From Paenibacillus_V sp046244365 (lineage in GTDB: Bacteria > Bacillota > Bacilli > Paenibacillales > NBRC-103111): a DNA stretch of 64,000 bases. The stretch lies in contig NZ_CP176395.1 in NCBI RefSeq assembly GCF_046244365.1, forward strand, positions 3,410,001 to 3,474,000, in the 5' to 3' direction. The translations under genes were made by a program, and so were the position numbers. The notes beneath the pieces were generated by a model. The model saw nothing but the letters and a program-made list of their open reading frames with translations, searched no databases and was not told where the DNA came from. The first letter of the stretch is position 1; every line of letters starts with the position of its first letter. Below, piece after piece: positions 49,075-58,348 of this stretch.

Positions 49075-49995
49075 ATGTTTATCGATATTCATGCCCATGC
49101 CTACCGCAAGCCCGTGCCTTTTGTCGTCCAATTTTGCACGGCGGAGGAATTAATTCAGCGTTATGACGAGCTGGGAATCGAGAAGGGCGTCTTGCTGCCG
49201 GTAGTCAGTCCCGAAATTTATTTTCCGCAAGCGAACGAGGATATTCTCGATATGGCCGAAAAATATCCGGACCGGTTTATTCCGTATTGCAACATCGACC
49301 CGCGCGCCTTGACCAATTCGGCGGAAGCGCCGCTTGACCGGGTTCTCTCCTATTACAAGGAGAAAGGGTGCAAAGGGCTCGGAGAGGTGATGCTGAATGC
49401 GCCGCTGATGGATCCTCTCGTACAAAATCTGTTCCGGCATGCCGAGCGTGTAGGCCTCCCGGTCGTATTCGACGGCTCCGACCAAAAGACGGGGGATTTC
49501 GGCTTGTATGACGACCCCGGCTTGCCGCAGCTGGAGCATACGCTGCAGAGGTTTCCGAATTTGAGCATTTTCGGACACGGGCCTGTGTTCTGGGCGGAAA
49601 TCGGACGCTTGGAGACGCCGGGCGAAAGGGCCATTATTTTTGATTTGAACGGGGATCAGGTGGGCAGATTGCCAAGCGGCCCGATCAAGGAAGAAGGAGT
49701 CGTGCCGATTCTGTTCCGCAGATACCCGAATCTGTTCGGCGATCTTTCCGACGGTACGGCCTTCAACGCGATAGCCCGCGATCCCGAGTACGGCCCGAAG
49801 TTTTTGACCGAATTTCAGGACCGGTTATATTTCGGCACCGATATTTGTACGAAGGATATGCCGGTTCCGCTGGTCGAGCTACTCATCGATTGGCGCGACA
49901 CCCAAAAAATCAGCGAAACCGTATTCAAGAAGATTTCAAGAGAAAATGCGGCGAAGCTGTTAGGATTGAAATATGACGAGACGGTTTATTCCTAA
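49075..49995 (+). CDS. Amidohydrolase-2 family TIM-barrel hydrolase
   Basis: A 306-residue metal-dependent hydrolase of the COG2159 (amidohydrolase-2) family. It starts with the metal motif DIHAHAY (HxH near residue 6), and further family residues are GLGEVML near residue 102, FGHGPVFWAEIG (His on a later strand) and YFGTDICTKD (late Asp). Members hydrolyse or decarboxylate small acids, lactones and amides. AGGAGGA precedes the start. In this operon it may open a lactone or remove an acyl group from the released sugar. Confidence 0.85.
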   Translation: MFIDIHAHAYRKPVPFVVQFCTAEELIQRYDELGIEKGVLLPVVSPEIYFPQANEDILDMAEKYPDRFIPYCNIDPRALTNSAEAPLDRVLSYYKEKGCKGLGEVMLNAPLMDPLVQNLFRHAERVGLPVVFDGSDQKTGDFGLYDDPGLPQLEHTLQRFPNLSIFGHGPVFWAEIGRLETPGERAIIFDLNGDQVGRLPSGPIKEEGVVPILFRRYPNLFGDLSDGTAFNAIARDPEYGPKFLTEFQDRLYFGTDICTKDMPVPLVELLIDWRDTQKISETVFKKISRENAAKLLGLKYDETVYS

Positions 49996-50054
49996 GTTAC
50001 TCCTGGCGGAAAGGAATTATTGCGAATATGACATCAGAGAGCAAGGAGCTCCCT

Positions 50055-51074
50055 ATGCGGCCGTTTGACCTGTTGTTGCCGTCTTTCATTCCCGCGGTTG
50101 TCGGTAAGGAAATGAACATTTATTTGGACAACCTGATTACAGGCCGTGCCGGAAACTATGAATTTGAAGTTTACTGCGAGATAGGACGTCTTCAGGACGA
50201 GCGTTGGACAGTCGTGCCGGAGGCTGGCGGCGACTACGCATTGACGATCCTGCTGTATAGCTTGAACGGCGAGAAGCTGTCATCCGCCGAGTCTACGGTT
50301 AGGGTAGCCGAACAATCGGCTGGGCGAGGGGTCGTGAACAAGGCGCTGTTTATCGGAGACAGCCTTACGGCGAACGGCGCGTTTACCGGAGAGCTGCTGC
50401 GATTGACGGAAGCGGATCCGCTGGAGCTTGCCTTAGCCGGAACGCAGGGAGCTTCGCCTAATGTGCATGAGGGACGATCGGGATGGAAAGTCGAGTCGCA
50501 TTATGAGGGCGGCGAAAGCACGTTCCAATTTGACGGGACGTTCGATTTTGTGAAGTATATGCATGCGAACGGATTCGGAGGGCTAACCCATGTCGGTATT
50601 ACGCTGGGGATCAACGACGTCTTTCTTTGCTTGGATGACGACGAGGTGCAGAGGATCATGGATCGCGAAATGCCCATGCTTGAGGCGATGGTACGGGGAA
50701 TCAAGCAATACGATGCCGGCATAATGATCGGGATTATGCTGAACATTCCTCCTTCGCGGGAGCAGCACGGATTCGGGCTCTTGTATGGCACGAAGCAAAG
50801 CCGCCGCCGGTATAAACGCAATATTTTTCTATGGAACCGGGAGTTGACTAACCGTTTCGGAAGCCGGGAAGCGGAGGGCATCGCGCTTGTTCCGATTAAT
50901 GTGAATTTGGATACCGCAAACAATATGCCACTGGTTTGGGAAGCGGTAAACAGCCGGAATTCGAAGCAAATCTTACGGAAATGCGACGACGTTCATCCGG
51001 CTGTCGAGGGCTATTATCAGCTGGCGGACGTGATTTATTACTGGTTGAAAACGCTGGCTGCGGATTCCAAATAA
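50055..51074 (+). CDS. SGNH/GDSL hydrolase
   Basis: A 339-residue esterase-like enzyme with a short N-terminal beta domain (about residues 1-95) and an SGNH core. Catalytic blocks are visible: ALFIGDSLTANG (Ser), GTQGAS (Gly), TLGINDVF (Asn) and CDDVHPAVEGY (Asp-x-x-His). AAGGAG stands 6 nt before ATG 50055; an in-frame ATG at 50028 is the alternative. There is no signal peptide, so it probably deacylates an imported oligosaccharide in the cytoplasm. Last gene of the first transcription unit of the locus. Confidence 0.87.
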   Translation: MRPFDLLLPSFIPAVVGKEMNIYLDNLITGRAGNYEFEVYCEIGRLQDERWTVVPEAGGDYALTILLYSLNGEKLSSAESTVRVAEQSAGRGVVNKALFIGDSLTANGAFTGELLRLTEADPLELALAGTQGASPNVHEGRSGWKVESHYEGGESTFQFDGTFDFVKYMHANGFGGLTHVGITLGINDVFLCLDDDEVQRIMDREMPMLEAMVRGIKQYDAGIMIGIMLNIPPSREQHGFGLLYGTKQSRRRYKRNIFLWNRELTNRFGSREAEGIALVPINVNLDTANNMPLVWEAVNSRNSKQILRKCDDVHPAVEGYYQLADVIYYWLKTLAADSK

Positions 51075-51076
51075 AT

Positions 51077-51114
51077 GAAAGGGCCCGTTCGGATTTCCGG
51101 CGGGCTTTGTTTCA
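51077..51114 (+). terminator. Hairpin/terminator after SGNH hydrolase
   Basis: AAAGGGCCCG pairs imperfectly with CGGGCTTT, followed by GTTT. It separates the hydrolase unit from the importer unit, which has its own promoter. Confidence 0.55.
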
Positions 51115-51201
51115 AATATAAGAATTTATATGTTTCACTCGACGCGCTAAGAGGCACCGTCAGAGGGTTTCGATTCGATAGAAACGGCCGTATGAACAGC
51201 A

Positions 51202-51264
51202 GTTAAAAATAGCTATGAAAATATAAATTTGTGCATATTTAAGCGATCTCCGCCCTGTTAGAAT
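51202..51264 (+). promoter_or_regulatory. Shared regulon promoter, copy B
   Basis: GTTAAAA, the TATGAAA/ATAAATTT/TGCATA box (ending 51237), a 21-nt spacer and -10 TAGAAT (51259-51264) preceded by TG. It drives the binding protein and permease genes. Confidence 0.75.
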
Positions 51265-51306
51265 CAACTTGTTAGCAAAAACACACATATAAAGGAGAAA
51301 GGGTCT

Positions 51307-52884
51307 ATGAAATGTAAGCGGAAACATATCGCAACGTCAGGCTTGCTGGCAATGTCCTTATTGCTTTCGGCTTGTTCGGGAAGCAAGGAGATGAAAGAGA
51401 ACGAAACGCCCGCCGCTTCCGGAAGCGACAAGCCCAAAATCAGCATTTTGACAACTTCGCCTGCAGACTATACGCAAACCGTATCGGATTGGAATCAGAA
51501 CGTTTACGTCAAAAAAGTCGAGGAGCTGACCGGAACCGATCTCAACTTCGAGTTCCTGAATTGGGGCGATTACCAGACGCAGCTGACGCTTCGTTTCGCA
51601 TCGGGCGAGCTGGCCGATTTGGTTCAAACAGGCGCCATCGATTCGCCCGCCCATGCGCGTGGCGTAGAGGAGGGAGCGATTCTCGAACTGAACGCGCTTA
51701 TCGACAAGTACGGCCCGAATTTGAAGGCGAAAATCCCGGATAAAGTATGGAAGGATCCGAGCGTAAGCAGGAACGGGAAAATTTATGCGATTCCCGCACT
51801 CGTGCCGCATCCGCATACCGCCGTACCGTTCATTCGCGAGGATTGGCTGAAGAAGGCCGGGATGAGCATGCCGGTTACCTTGGACGACTGGGTTGCCTAT
51901 TTCGAAAAAGTGAAAACGATGGACATGAACGGCAACGGCGACCCGAACGACGAATACGGCTTCTACGTGAGAGAAAATCTGGGCAGCAGCGATATGTTCT
52001 TCTACGAATTCGGCGTTGCGATGAATCATTGGGTGATGCAGGGCGATCAATTCGTGCCGTCGGTGCTTACACCGAACATGAAGGATGCGCTAGCGTTCTG
52101 GAGGATGCTGTACAAGAAAGGCTATATTAACCCGAACGCCATCACGAACAAATATGCGGATTGGCAGGCGGGCATCACTAGCGGAAAAGCGGGCAGCTGG
52201 CTCCATTACGTCGATAACCTGGCCAATATGTGGGCGCCGGATCAATTCGTCGGCCAGCCGGATGCCAAGCCGTCCGTTATCGAGCCTCCGAAGGGTCCTC
52301 GCGGACAAGGCATAGGGCTGGCGAATACAGGGATGTATTACGTCTGGATCATTCCAGCCAAGACGAAAAATCCGGAGAAGGTCATTCAATTTTTGGATAA
52401 GGCTTGGAGCAATCCGGAGTTGCAGAAGTTTTACACGTTCGGTCTTGAGGGCCATAACTATGAAGTTGCAGACGGCAAAATCAAGTGGGATCCGTCCGCC
52501 CCGAACAATCTCAAAAATTTTGAATCCTTCGCTTACCAGGTGAACACGAACGTAACGGGTCACAGCATCAACAATGACGAAGCGGTGAAAGTGAACCCCT
52601 TCGCCATGCAATTGCAGCGAGGATTTACGATATCCGAAAAGTATAAAATCGAAGCGGATTCGATGTACATGCCGCTTCCGGAGGCATTCAAAACGAGGCC
52701 GGAGCTGCTGCCGAACTTTGTAAGCGGTTCGACGCTGCTGCTCGATATGTTCGCCAAGGTTATCACTAGCGACGTGGATATCGATGCCGAATTCGATAAA
52801 TTCGTTCAGGAGTGGAAGCGCCGCGGCGGTGACGAAGCGATCAAACAAGCGACGGAATGGCACAAAACTTTCTATAAAAAGTAA
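51307..52884 (+). CDS. Extracellular solute-binding lipoprotein (third importer)
   Basis: A 525-residue substrate-binding protein with a signal peptide and lipobox LSAC (Cys about residue 23), then a linker and the family-1 fold; MDMNGNGDPNDEYG near residue 205 is the calcium-loop-like element. The start has AAAGGAGAAAGG upstream. A cre-like site covers codons 3-7, so the first residues after Met (KCKRKH) are written by a regulatory site. A stable hairpin separates it from the permeases. It should recognise the oligosaccharide degraded by the neighbouring hydrolases. Confidence 0.93.
   Translation: MKCKRKHIATSGLLAMSLLLSACSGSKEMKENETPAASGSDKPKISILTTSPADYTQTVSDWNQNVYVKKVEELTGTDLNFEFLNWGDYQTQLTLRFASGELADLVQTGAIDSPAHARGVEEGAILELNALIDKYGPNLKAKIPDKVWKDPSVSRNGKIYAIPALVPHPHTAVPFIREDWLKKAGMSMPVTLDDWVAYFEKVKTMDMNGNGDPNDEYGFYVRENLGSSDMFFYEFGVAMNHWVMQGDQFVPSVLTPNMKDALAFWRMLYKKGYINPNAITNKYADWQAGITSGKAGSWLHYVDNLANMWAPDQFVGQPDAKPSVIEPPKGPRGQGIGLANTGMYYVWIIPAKTKNPEKVIQFLDKAWSNPELQKFYTFGLEGHNYEVADGKIKWDPSAPNNLKNFESFAYQVNTNVTGHSINNDEAVKVNPFAMQLQRGFTISEKYKIEADSMYMPLPEAFKTRPELLPNFVSGSTLLLDMFAKVITSDVDIDAEFDKFVQEWKRRGGDEAIKQATEWHKTFYKK
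51313..51326 (+). promoter_or_regulatory. cre-like CcpA site, copy B
   Basis: TGTAAGCGGAAACA, identical to copy A, lies inside the lipoprotein reading frame with its centre about 48 nt after the predicted transcription start. Confidence 0.6.
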
Positions 52885-52908
52885 AGGGCTAAAGCAGTAG
52901 CTTTGCCC

Positions 52909-52946
52909 GGAAAGCTGGAGCGGGCTTACGAACGTTCCGGCTTTCC
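52909..52946 (+). terminator. Intra-operon hairpin between binding protein and permeases
   Basis: GGAAAGCTGG (52909-52918) pairs with CCGGCTTTCC (52937-52946), one G-T wobble, with further possible pairs inside. No T run; it likely gives more lipoprotein than permease mRNA by 3' protection or partial termination. Confidence 0.5.
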
Positions 52947-52975
52947 TAATCAGGCTACGATAGGCGGCGGACGAG

Positions 52976-53884
52976 TTGAGAGACAGAATAAGAAAGATAG
53001 GCAGCAGCGATAATTGGATGCTGTGGGCTATCGCAATGCCAGGCATTTTGTATTTTATCATTTTCAAGTACGGGCCTCTTATGGGCAATGTCATAGCCTT
53101 TCAGGATTACAGCCTATTCAAGGGCGTTTGGGGAAGCCCCTTTGTCGGCTGGAAGCATTTCGTCTACATGTTTCAATACGAAGAGTTTACCAATATATTG
53201 AAAAACACGATGATTCTCAGCTTCTATCAAATCGCTTTCGGATTCCCGGCGCCCCTGCTTCTGGCCTTATTGCTTAATGAAATACGATTCGGCTTTTACA
53301 AGCGAACCGTGCAGACCGTGCTTTACTTGCCGCATTTTTTATCTTGGGTGATTGTCGGCGGCATTTTCATCAATTTGCTGTCTTTCGACGGAATCGTGAA
53401 CCGCTTGATGGCTGTGCTCGGATTGCAAACCATCGATTTCTTGATGAATAAGAGCTTTTTCCGAAGTGTGGTCGTGCTGTCCAGTATATGGAAGGAAATC
53501 GGGTGGGGCATGATCATTTATTTGGCGGCGATAAGCGCCATCAACCCGCAGCTCTATGAAGCGGCAATCGTAGACGGCGCCGGCCGCTGGAGACAGATGT
53601 GGTCCATTACGTTACCGTCCATTTCCCCTGCGATTATTACCTTGTTCCTCCTCGGGATCGGCAATTTGCTGGATACGAATGTGGAACAGATGCTCGTTCT
53701 GCTAAATCCCCTGGTCCGTCCGATCGGAGAAGTAATCGATACCTATGTTTACCGTACCGGCTTGCTGGGCGCGCAGTTCAGCTTCACTACGGCTATCGGG
53801 TTGTTCAAATCGCTGATCGGCTTGTTCATGATCGTCAGTCTGAACAGGTTCAGTAAGCGGATAACCGGCAACGGAATTTATTAA
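52976..53884 (+). CDS. ABC sugar transporter permease, LplB type (third importer)
   Basis: A 302-residue permease starting at TTG with only a weak ribosome site. Six membrane helices begin near residue 14 (MLWAIAMPGILYFIIFKY); the coupling loop is LYEAAIVDGAGRWRQMWSIT near residue 200. The conserved YGPLMGNVIAFQDY is present. It pairs with the next permease. Confidence 0.9.
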   Translation: MRDRIRKIGSSDNWMLWAIAMPGILYFIIFKYGPLMGNVIAFQDYSLFKGVWGSPFVGWKHFVYMFQYEEFTNILKNTMILSFYQIAFGFPAPLLLALLLNEIRFGFYKRTVQTVLYLPHFLSWVIVGGIFINLLSFDGIVNRLMAVLGLQTIDFLMNKSFFRSVVVLSSIWKEIGWGMIIYLAAISAINPQLYEAAIVDGAGRWRQMWSITLPSISPAIITLFLLGIGNLLDTNVEQMLVLLNPLVRPIGEVIDTYVYRTGLLGAQFSFTTAIGLFKSLIGLFMIVSLNRFSKRITGNGIY

Positions 53885-53898
53885 AGGAGGGAGAGGAC

Positions 53899-54774
53899 AT
53901 GATTCCTAACCAATCGGAGCGTCTTTTTCAGTCGGTCAACAATATGTTCTTTTTGATTATCGGGATTTCGATGCTCGCGCCGCTCGTCAACCTGTTGGCC
54001 GTTTCGTTAAGTTCGCCGCTCTATGTGAACAGCAAGCAGGTCATGTTTTGGCCGAAAGGGTTCAATACGAACGTATACGAGTCGATATTCGGACTATCCT
54101 CTCTATGGCGCGCGATGGGCGTCAGTCTCAGGATTACGGCTGCGGGAACGGCGTTGACGCTGCTTCTCGGCTCTTCGTTATCGTACAGCCTTTCGCGCCG
54201 CACGATGAAAGGCAGAACCTTCATCCTGCAAGCGATCGTCGTTACCTTTGTTTTTACGGCACCGTTGATTCCCACTTATTTGCTGGTCAGCTCGCTTGGC
54301 TTGAAAAATACGCTGTGGGCTCTGATCGTGCCGAATGCGCTAAGCGCCTTCTATGTGCTGATCTTGAAGACATTCTTCGAAGGCATATCGCCGGAGTTGT
54401 TCGAATCGTCCAAAATCGACGGCTGCTCCGAGCTGAAAATATACTATCGGATCGTACTTCCGTTATCCAAGCCGGTTCTGGCGACAATCGCGCTCTTTCA
54501 CGCCGTGTTCCAATGGAACAGCTATTTCGGCGCTTTGATGTATATTCGCGACAGAGCGTTGTACCCGCTGCAAATCATTTTGCGGAATATGGTCGTGGAC
54601 GATCAAGCGCAGAAAGTCATTAAGAACGCCGGTGCCGAAGCGATCCAAAGCGCGACTCCCGAGATGATGAAAGCCGGCATCATATTATTCGCGACGGTGC
54701 CGATCTTGATCGTGTATCCGTTTCTGCAGCGTTATTTTGTCAAAGGAGCCATGCTTGGATCGGTTAAAGAATAA
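53899..54774 (+). CDS. ABC sugar transporter permease, YtcP type (third importer)
   Basis: A 291-residue partner permease with a very strong AAAGGAGGGAG site. The coupling loop reads LFESSKIDGCSELKIYYRIV, and the end is YPFLQRYFVKGAMLGSVKE. It is 14 nt after the first permease and 36 nt before the ceramidase-like gene, so all belong to one unit. Confidence 0.92.
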   Translation: MIPNQSERLFQSVNNMFFLIIGISMLAPLVNLLAVSLSSPLYVNSKQVMFWPKGFNTNVYESIFGLSSLWRAMGVSLRITAAGTALTLLLGSSLSYSLSRRTMKGRTFILQAIVVTFVFTAPLIPTYLLVSSLGLKNTLWALIVPNALSAFYVLILKTFFEGISPELFESSKIDGCSELKIYYRIVLPLSKPVLATIALFHAVFQWNSYFGALMYIRDRALYPLQIILRNMVVDDQAQKVIKNAGAEAIQSATPEMMKAGIILFATVPILIVYPFLQRYFVKGAMLGSVKE

Positions 54775-54810
54775 CCGGGATGGCCGTATTCGTGAGCGAA
54801 GGAGCGGACA

Positions 54811-56172
54811 ATGATGAAATTCGGTATCGCCAAAGAAGAGATTACGCCGCTGGAGCCGGTATTCATGCACGGGTTCGGCAGCAGGACGCACAAAAGCGAA
54901 GGGTTGCTCGAGCCTCTCTACATGACGGCGACGATGATGCAAGCGGATCGTACGTTCTTGATCGTAACGATCGATGCGCTGGGCTCCGACCGCAGCTTTA
55001 TCGTTGGGATCAAAGACGAGTTGAAGCGCGCATTCGGACTTTCGCACGAGGAGGTGATGATCAATTTCTCCCATACGCACCACTCTGTATTTTTGACGGG
55101 CCCCGATCCCACGCTTCGCAGAGGCGGCTACAGCATCGGTCAATCGCGCTGGGCGGATGACGAGAGCGAGCTTGATTATGCGGAAGACATGGCCTATTAC
55201 ATTCGGCTCCGCGATACCTTGCAGCGGATGGTCGGCTCCTGTTACGACAACCTTACGGAAGGCGAGCTTTCCATGGCTCGGGGAACATCGGAGTTTGCCT
55301 GCAGCAGAAGGCGTCCGGACGGGGCGGGCGGCGTGATGTGGATGCCCTATTACGAAGGGGAGATCGACAAGGATCTGTTCGTTCTGAAGCTGTCGGATTC
55401 GACCGGCGCCGTTCGCGGCATCGTGTATTGCTATGGCTGTCATACGACGGCGATGAGCTCGGATAATTACAAGTTCGGCAATGATTTCGCAGGTGCGGCT
55501 TCCGCGATGCTGGAGCAGCGGTATCCAGGCGCCGTAGCGATATTCCTGCAGGGCTGCGCAGGCGAGTTGAAGCCGCGTCCGGGGGCTGTCGGAGACGAAT
55601 TCGTGTCGTGCGATGAAGCAAGGCTGCGGCAAGTGGGAGACATGCTGGCTCAAGACGTGATAGCCGTCATGGAATACGGTTCCTTTAGGACCGTTTCATG
55701 CCAATTTCGTGCGGAGCTGTGCGATCCGCTGCTGTATACCGAGCAAACGTCCGCTTCCTTCTATCGAACGATCGCGGACGATCCTCAGCAGGACGACTTT
55801 CACCGCGCATCGGCCCGGCGCACGATCAAGGCATTCGAGAACGGGACGATCAAAGACAGGATTCCCTTCTACATTTCCGTATGGCAGCTGGACGAGGAAA
55901 CAAGCTTGATCGCCATGGAGGGCGAAGTTTCGACGGAGTATGGACTTATGCTCAAGCGGCTGTTCGGCAACGGAAGCATGATCGTGCTCGGCTATACCAA
56001 CGGCGTATTCAGTTACGTGCCGACCCGCAAAATGATAGGCGAGGGCGGGTATGAGGCGGCGTGCAACTATTACTTCGGACTCCGGGGACCTTTCGTTCCG
56101 GAAATCGAAGATATCATTGTCGGGCAAGTCGCGTCGGCGATCGGACGATTGTCGGCATGCAATCGGCAATAA
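54811..56172 (+). CDS. Neutral/alkaline non-lysosomal ceramidase-like hydrolase
   Basis: A 453-residue protein matching the N-terminal domain of neutral ceramidases. It starts with the family pattern FGIAKEEITPLEPVFMHGFG, and the zinc-site stretch NFSHTHHSVFLTGPD lies near residue 88. A second conserved His block is YCYGCHTTAMSSDNYKFGNDFAG near residue 210, followed by FLQGCAGELKPR. There is no signal peptide and no C-terminal Ig-like domain, unlike secreted ceramidases of about 650 residues or more. Family members cut amide bonds between fatty acids and sphingoid bases; a cytoplasmic version next to a sugar importer suggests deacylation of an N-acyl sugar. GAAGGAG precedes the start. Confidence 0.8.
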   Translation: MMKFGIAKEEITPLEPVFMHGFGSRTHKSEGLLEPLYMTATMMQADRTFLIVTIDALGSDRSFIVGIKDELKRAFGLSHEEVMINFSHTHHSVFLTGPDPTLRRGGYSIGQSRWADDESELDYAEDMAYYIRLRDTLQRMVGSCYDNLTEGELSMARGTSEFACSRRRPDGAGGVMWMPYYEGEIDKDLFVLKLSDSTGAVRGIVYCYGCHTTAMSSDNYKFGNDFAGAASAMLEQRYPGAVAIFLQGCAGELKPRPGAVGDEFVSCDEARLRQVGDMLAQDVIAVMEYGSFRTVSCQFRAELCDPLLYTEQTSASFYRTIADDPQQDDFHRASARRTIKAFENGTIKDRIPFYISVWQLDEETSLIAMEGEVSTEYGLMLKRLFGNGSMIVLGYTNGVFSYVPTRKMIGEGGYEAACNYYFGLRGPFVPEIEDIIVGQVASAIGRLSACNRQ

Positions 56173-56376
56173 GTGTATTGACTCCAGAATACGAGATCCT
56201 ACGGGGCTGTCCCGAAGTCACGGAAATGGCTTTGGGGCAGCCTCTTTGCGCTGCGAGCGACAAAAGGACTTGCCGCGCCGCACCCGATATGCTTTGATGA
56301 AGGTACGAAAGACAATCGTCAGCCATTGACAGCGGTAGAAGGGGGCTTTCGAATAGGAAAACTGAAGCATACTGAG

Positions 56377-56439
56377 GTTAAAATTAGATATGAAATCATA
56401 AATTTATGCATAGTTAGGCTGCCGTCGCCTTGTTAGAAT
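56377..56439 (+). promoter_or_regulatory. Shared regulon promoter, copy C (autoregulation)
   Basis: GTTAAAA, the TATGAAA/ATAAATTT/TGCATA box (ending 56412), a 21-nt spacer and -10 TAGAAT (56434-56439) preceded by TG. It drives the kinase and regulator genes themselves. Confidence 0.75.
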
Positions 56440-56483
56440 GAATGAAGCGGCAAAATGCCTGACGTGTAACCGGACATGTAAAA

Positions 56484-56497
56484 TGAAAGCGGAAACA
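56484..56497 (+). promoter_or_regulatory. cre-like CcpA site, copy C
   Basis: TGAAAGCGGAAACA, one base different from copies A and B and equally close to the cre consensus, centred about 45 nt after the predicted start of transcription. Confidence 0.6.
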
Positions 56498-56554
56498 TTC
56501 CGCGATTCTATCAAACGAAACAACGGACCGGAACCTGGGATGAGGGCGTGCGAC

Positions 56555-58345
56555 ATGAGGTTCTCTCTTAAACGAAAGCTTACGATCATCATCATCATCA
56601 GCTTGTTTCTGCCATTCATGCTGCTCGGCTATTTATGGTACAGCCGGACCGAGAAGACGATCGAGGATAATGCGGCGTATTACAGCCGACTGCTGCTGGA
56701 GCAAACGAACAATTACATTAACTCGTATATGTCGGATCTGGACAGGCTGACGGTTCCGTTTCTGCTGAATCCTTCGATACAGGATTTCCTCCATCTGAAG
56801 CCGGACGACTATTTGGGACAATACGAGCTGCAGAAGCGGATTCGCGGCGAGCTGTACCGCAATCTGTATTCCAGCCGCAGCGATATCTATAAATTTACGC
56901 TGATTATGAATGAGAATCTGCATTTAAGCACACAGGAATACGCTCTGGATACCAGGCATCAGCGGTACTTGGACATGCTCAGTCTGAAAGATCCGATAAC
57001 GGATTTTACGATCGAAGGCGTTAATCGAATCAATACGATCCCCGTGATTACCGCCTACAAAATCATTTACGATCCGCTAAAGCCGTCGAGCAGAGGAATT
57101 CTGATCGTCGATCTGAAGCTGAGCAAATTTGCCGAAATGGTCAGCGGTCTCAAGCTCGAGAATGTAGGTCGAGCTTACCTGCTGAATAACCTCGGGCAAT
57201 ATATTTATCATCCCGACAACGATCTCATCGGAACGATTGCCGACGATTCCGTACGCAGCGGTCTGGACGGCAAGGCCGGTTTCAAGATGGCGGGCAGCGG
57301 ACAGAGCCGGAGCATGATCAGCTACCGGACCTCCGAATTGACGAATTGGACGCTCATGTTCGAGGTGCCGATGCAGCATCTGACTGCCGATCTGGTGAAG
57401 CTAAGGACGATGGCCTTCGTTATTTTTTTCTGTATCGCGGCGGTCGTGCTGCTTCTTCTCGGGAGCTTTACATATTACTTGATCAAGTCGCTTTCGTTCA
57501 TCCAGAAGCTGATGAAACGCGCGGAGACCGGGAACCTGGACGTGCGGGCGCCTGCGGGATCCAATGATGAAATCGGCATTCTATACAGCAGCTTCAATAC
57601 GATGATGGACGAATATCGCAGACTGATCCATGTGGAGCATACGTCCCAGCTGAAGGCCAAGGAAATGCAAGTTCGGCATAAGGAATCGATGCTAATCGCC
57701 TTGCAATCGCAGATCAACCCCCATTTTCTGTATAATACGCTCGGCACGATCCACTCCTTTGCGATATTGGAAGGCGTTCAGCCGATCAGCCGAATGGTAA
57801 CGAATCTGGCCGATATATTCCGTTACAGCATGGATAGCGACGCGCAGGTCGTCTCTTTGTGGAGCGAGGTCCGTTATATCCGCACGTATTTGGAAATTCA
57901 GATCGAACGCTATGAGGACCTCCGAACCGAGATCGATGTCGAGCAAGAGCCGCGTCTGAAGGAAATTCCGTGCGTGAAGCTGATGCTCCAGCCGCTCGTG
58001 GAGAACGCGCTGATTCACGGTTACCAGGACTACGATCTGCGCCCGGATTACGTAGGCATCGAAGGCTTATCGACCGCAAACGGTTACGAGATTCGAGTGA
58101 TCGACAAGGGAAGAGGCATGCCGCCGGAAGTGCGCGAGCGGTTCAACCGCTTGTTTCAGACCTTGACCGACAACAAGCTGGTGGAGGACGATCAATTGGC
58201 TGTTGCCGGGAGTATCGGTCTATATAACGTCCACAAGAGACTGCGGCTCGTCTACGGAGAACCGTATGGCATTTGGATTGAAAAATCGGACGTCGACGGC
58301 ACCGTTATCCGGGTATTGGTGCCCATCGACAATAAGGCGGGATAG
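56555..58345 (+). CDS. Sensor histidine kinase, YesM family
   Basis: A 596-residue membrane kinase. A helix near residues 9-30 and another near 290-312 flank an extracellular Cache-like sensor; a HAMP domain follows (about 313-365), then the His_kinase domain with the phospho-acceptor in QSQINPHFLYNTLGTI and an ATPase domain (LVENALIHGYQ, DKGRGMP). The longer open frame begins within the -10 box, so the start must be downstream; ATG 56555 has GAGGG 8 nt upstream. It partners the AraC-type response regulator 3 nt downstream. In relatives such kinases respond to extracellular oligosaccharides, often via the binding lipoprotein. Confidence 0.92.
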   Translation: MRFSLKRKLTIIIIISLFLPFMLLGYLWYSRTEKTIEDNAAYYSRLLLEQTNNYINSYMSDLDRLTVPFLLNPSIQDFLHLKPDDYLGQYELQKRIRGELYRNLYSSRSDIYKFTLIMNENLHLSTQEYALDTRHQRYLDMLSLKDPITDFTIEGVNRINTIPVITAYKIIYDPLKPSSRGILIVDLKLSKFAEMVSGLKLENVGRAYLLNNLGQYIYHPDNDLIGTIADDSVRSGLDGKAGFKMAGSGQSRSMISYRTSELTNWTLMFEVPMQHLTADLVKLRTMAFVIFFCIAAVVLLLLGSFTYYLIKSLSFIQKLMKRAETGNLDVRAPAGSNDEIGILYSSFNTMMDEYRRLIHVEHTSQLKAKEMQVRHKESMLIALQSQINPHFLYNTLGTIHSFAILEGVQPISRMVTNLADIFRYSMDSDAQVVSLWSEVRYIRTYLEIQIERYEDLRTEIDVEQEPRLKEIPCVKLMLQPLVENALIHGYQDYDLRPDYVGIEGLSTANGYEIRVIDKGRGMPPEVRERFNRLFQTLTDNKLVEDDQLAVAGSIGLYNVHKRLRLVYGEPYGIWIEKSDVDGTVIRVLVPIDNKAG

Positions 58346-58348
58346 TCG

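Noticed and set aside
52090..55653. Long antisense ORFs (52090-53094 and 54685-55653)
   Set aside because: Shadows of the lipoprotein, permease and ceramidase-like genes.
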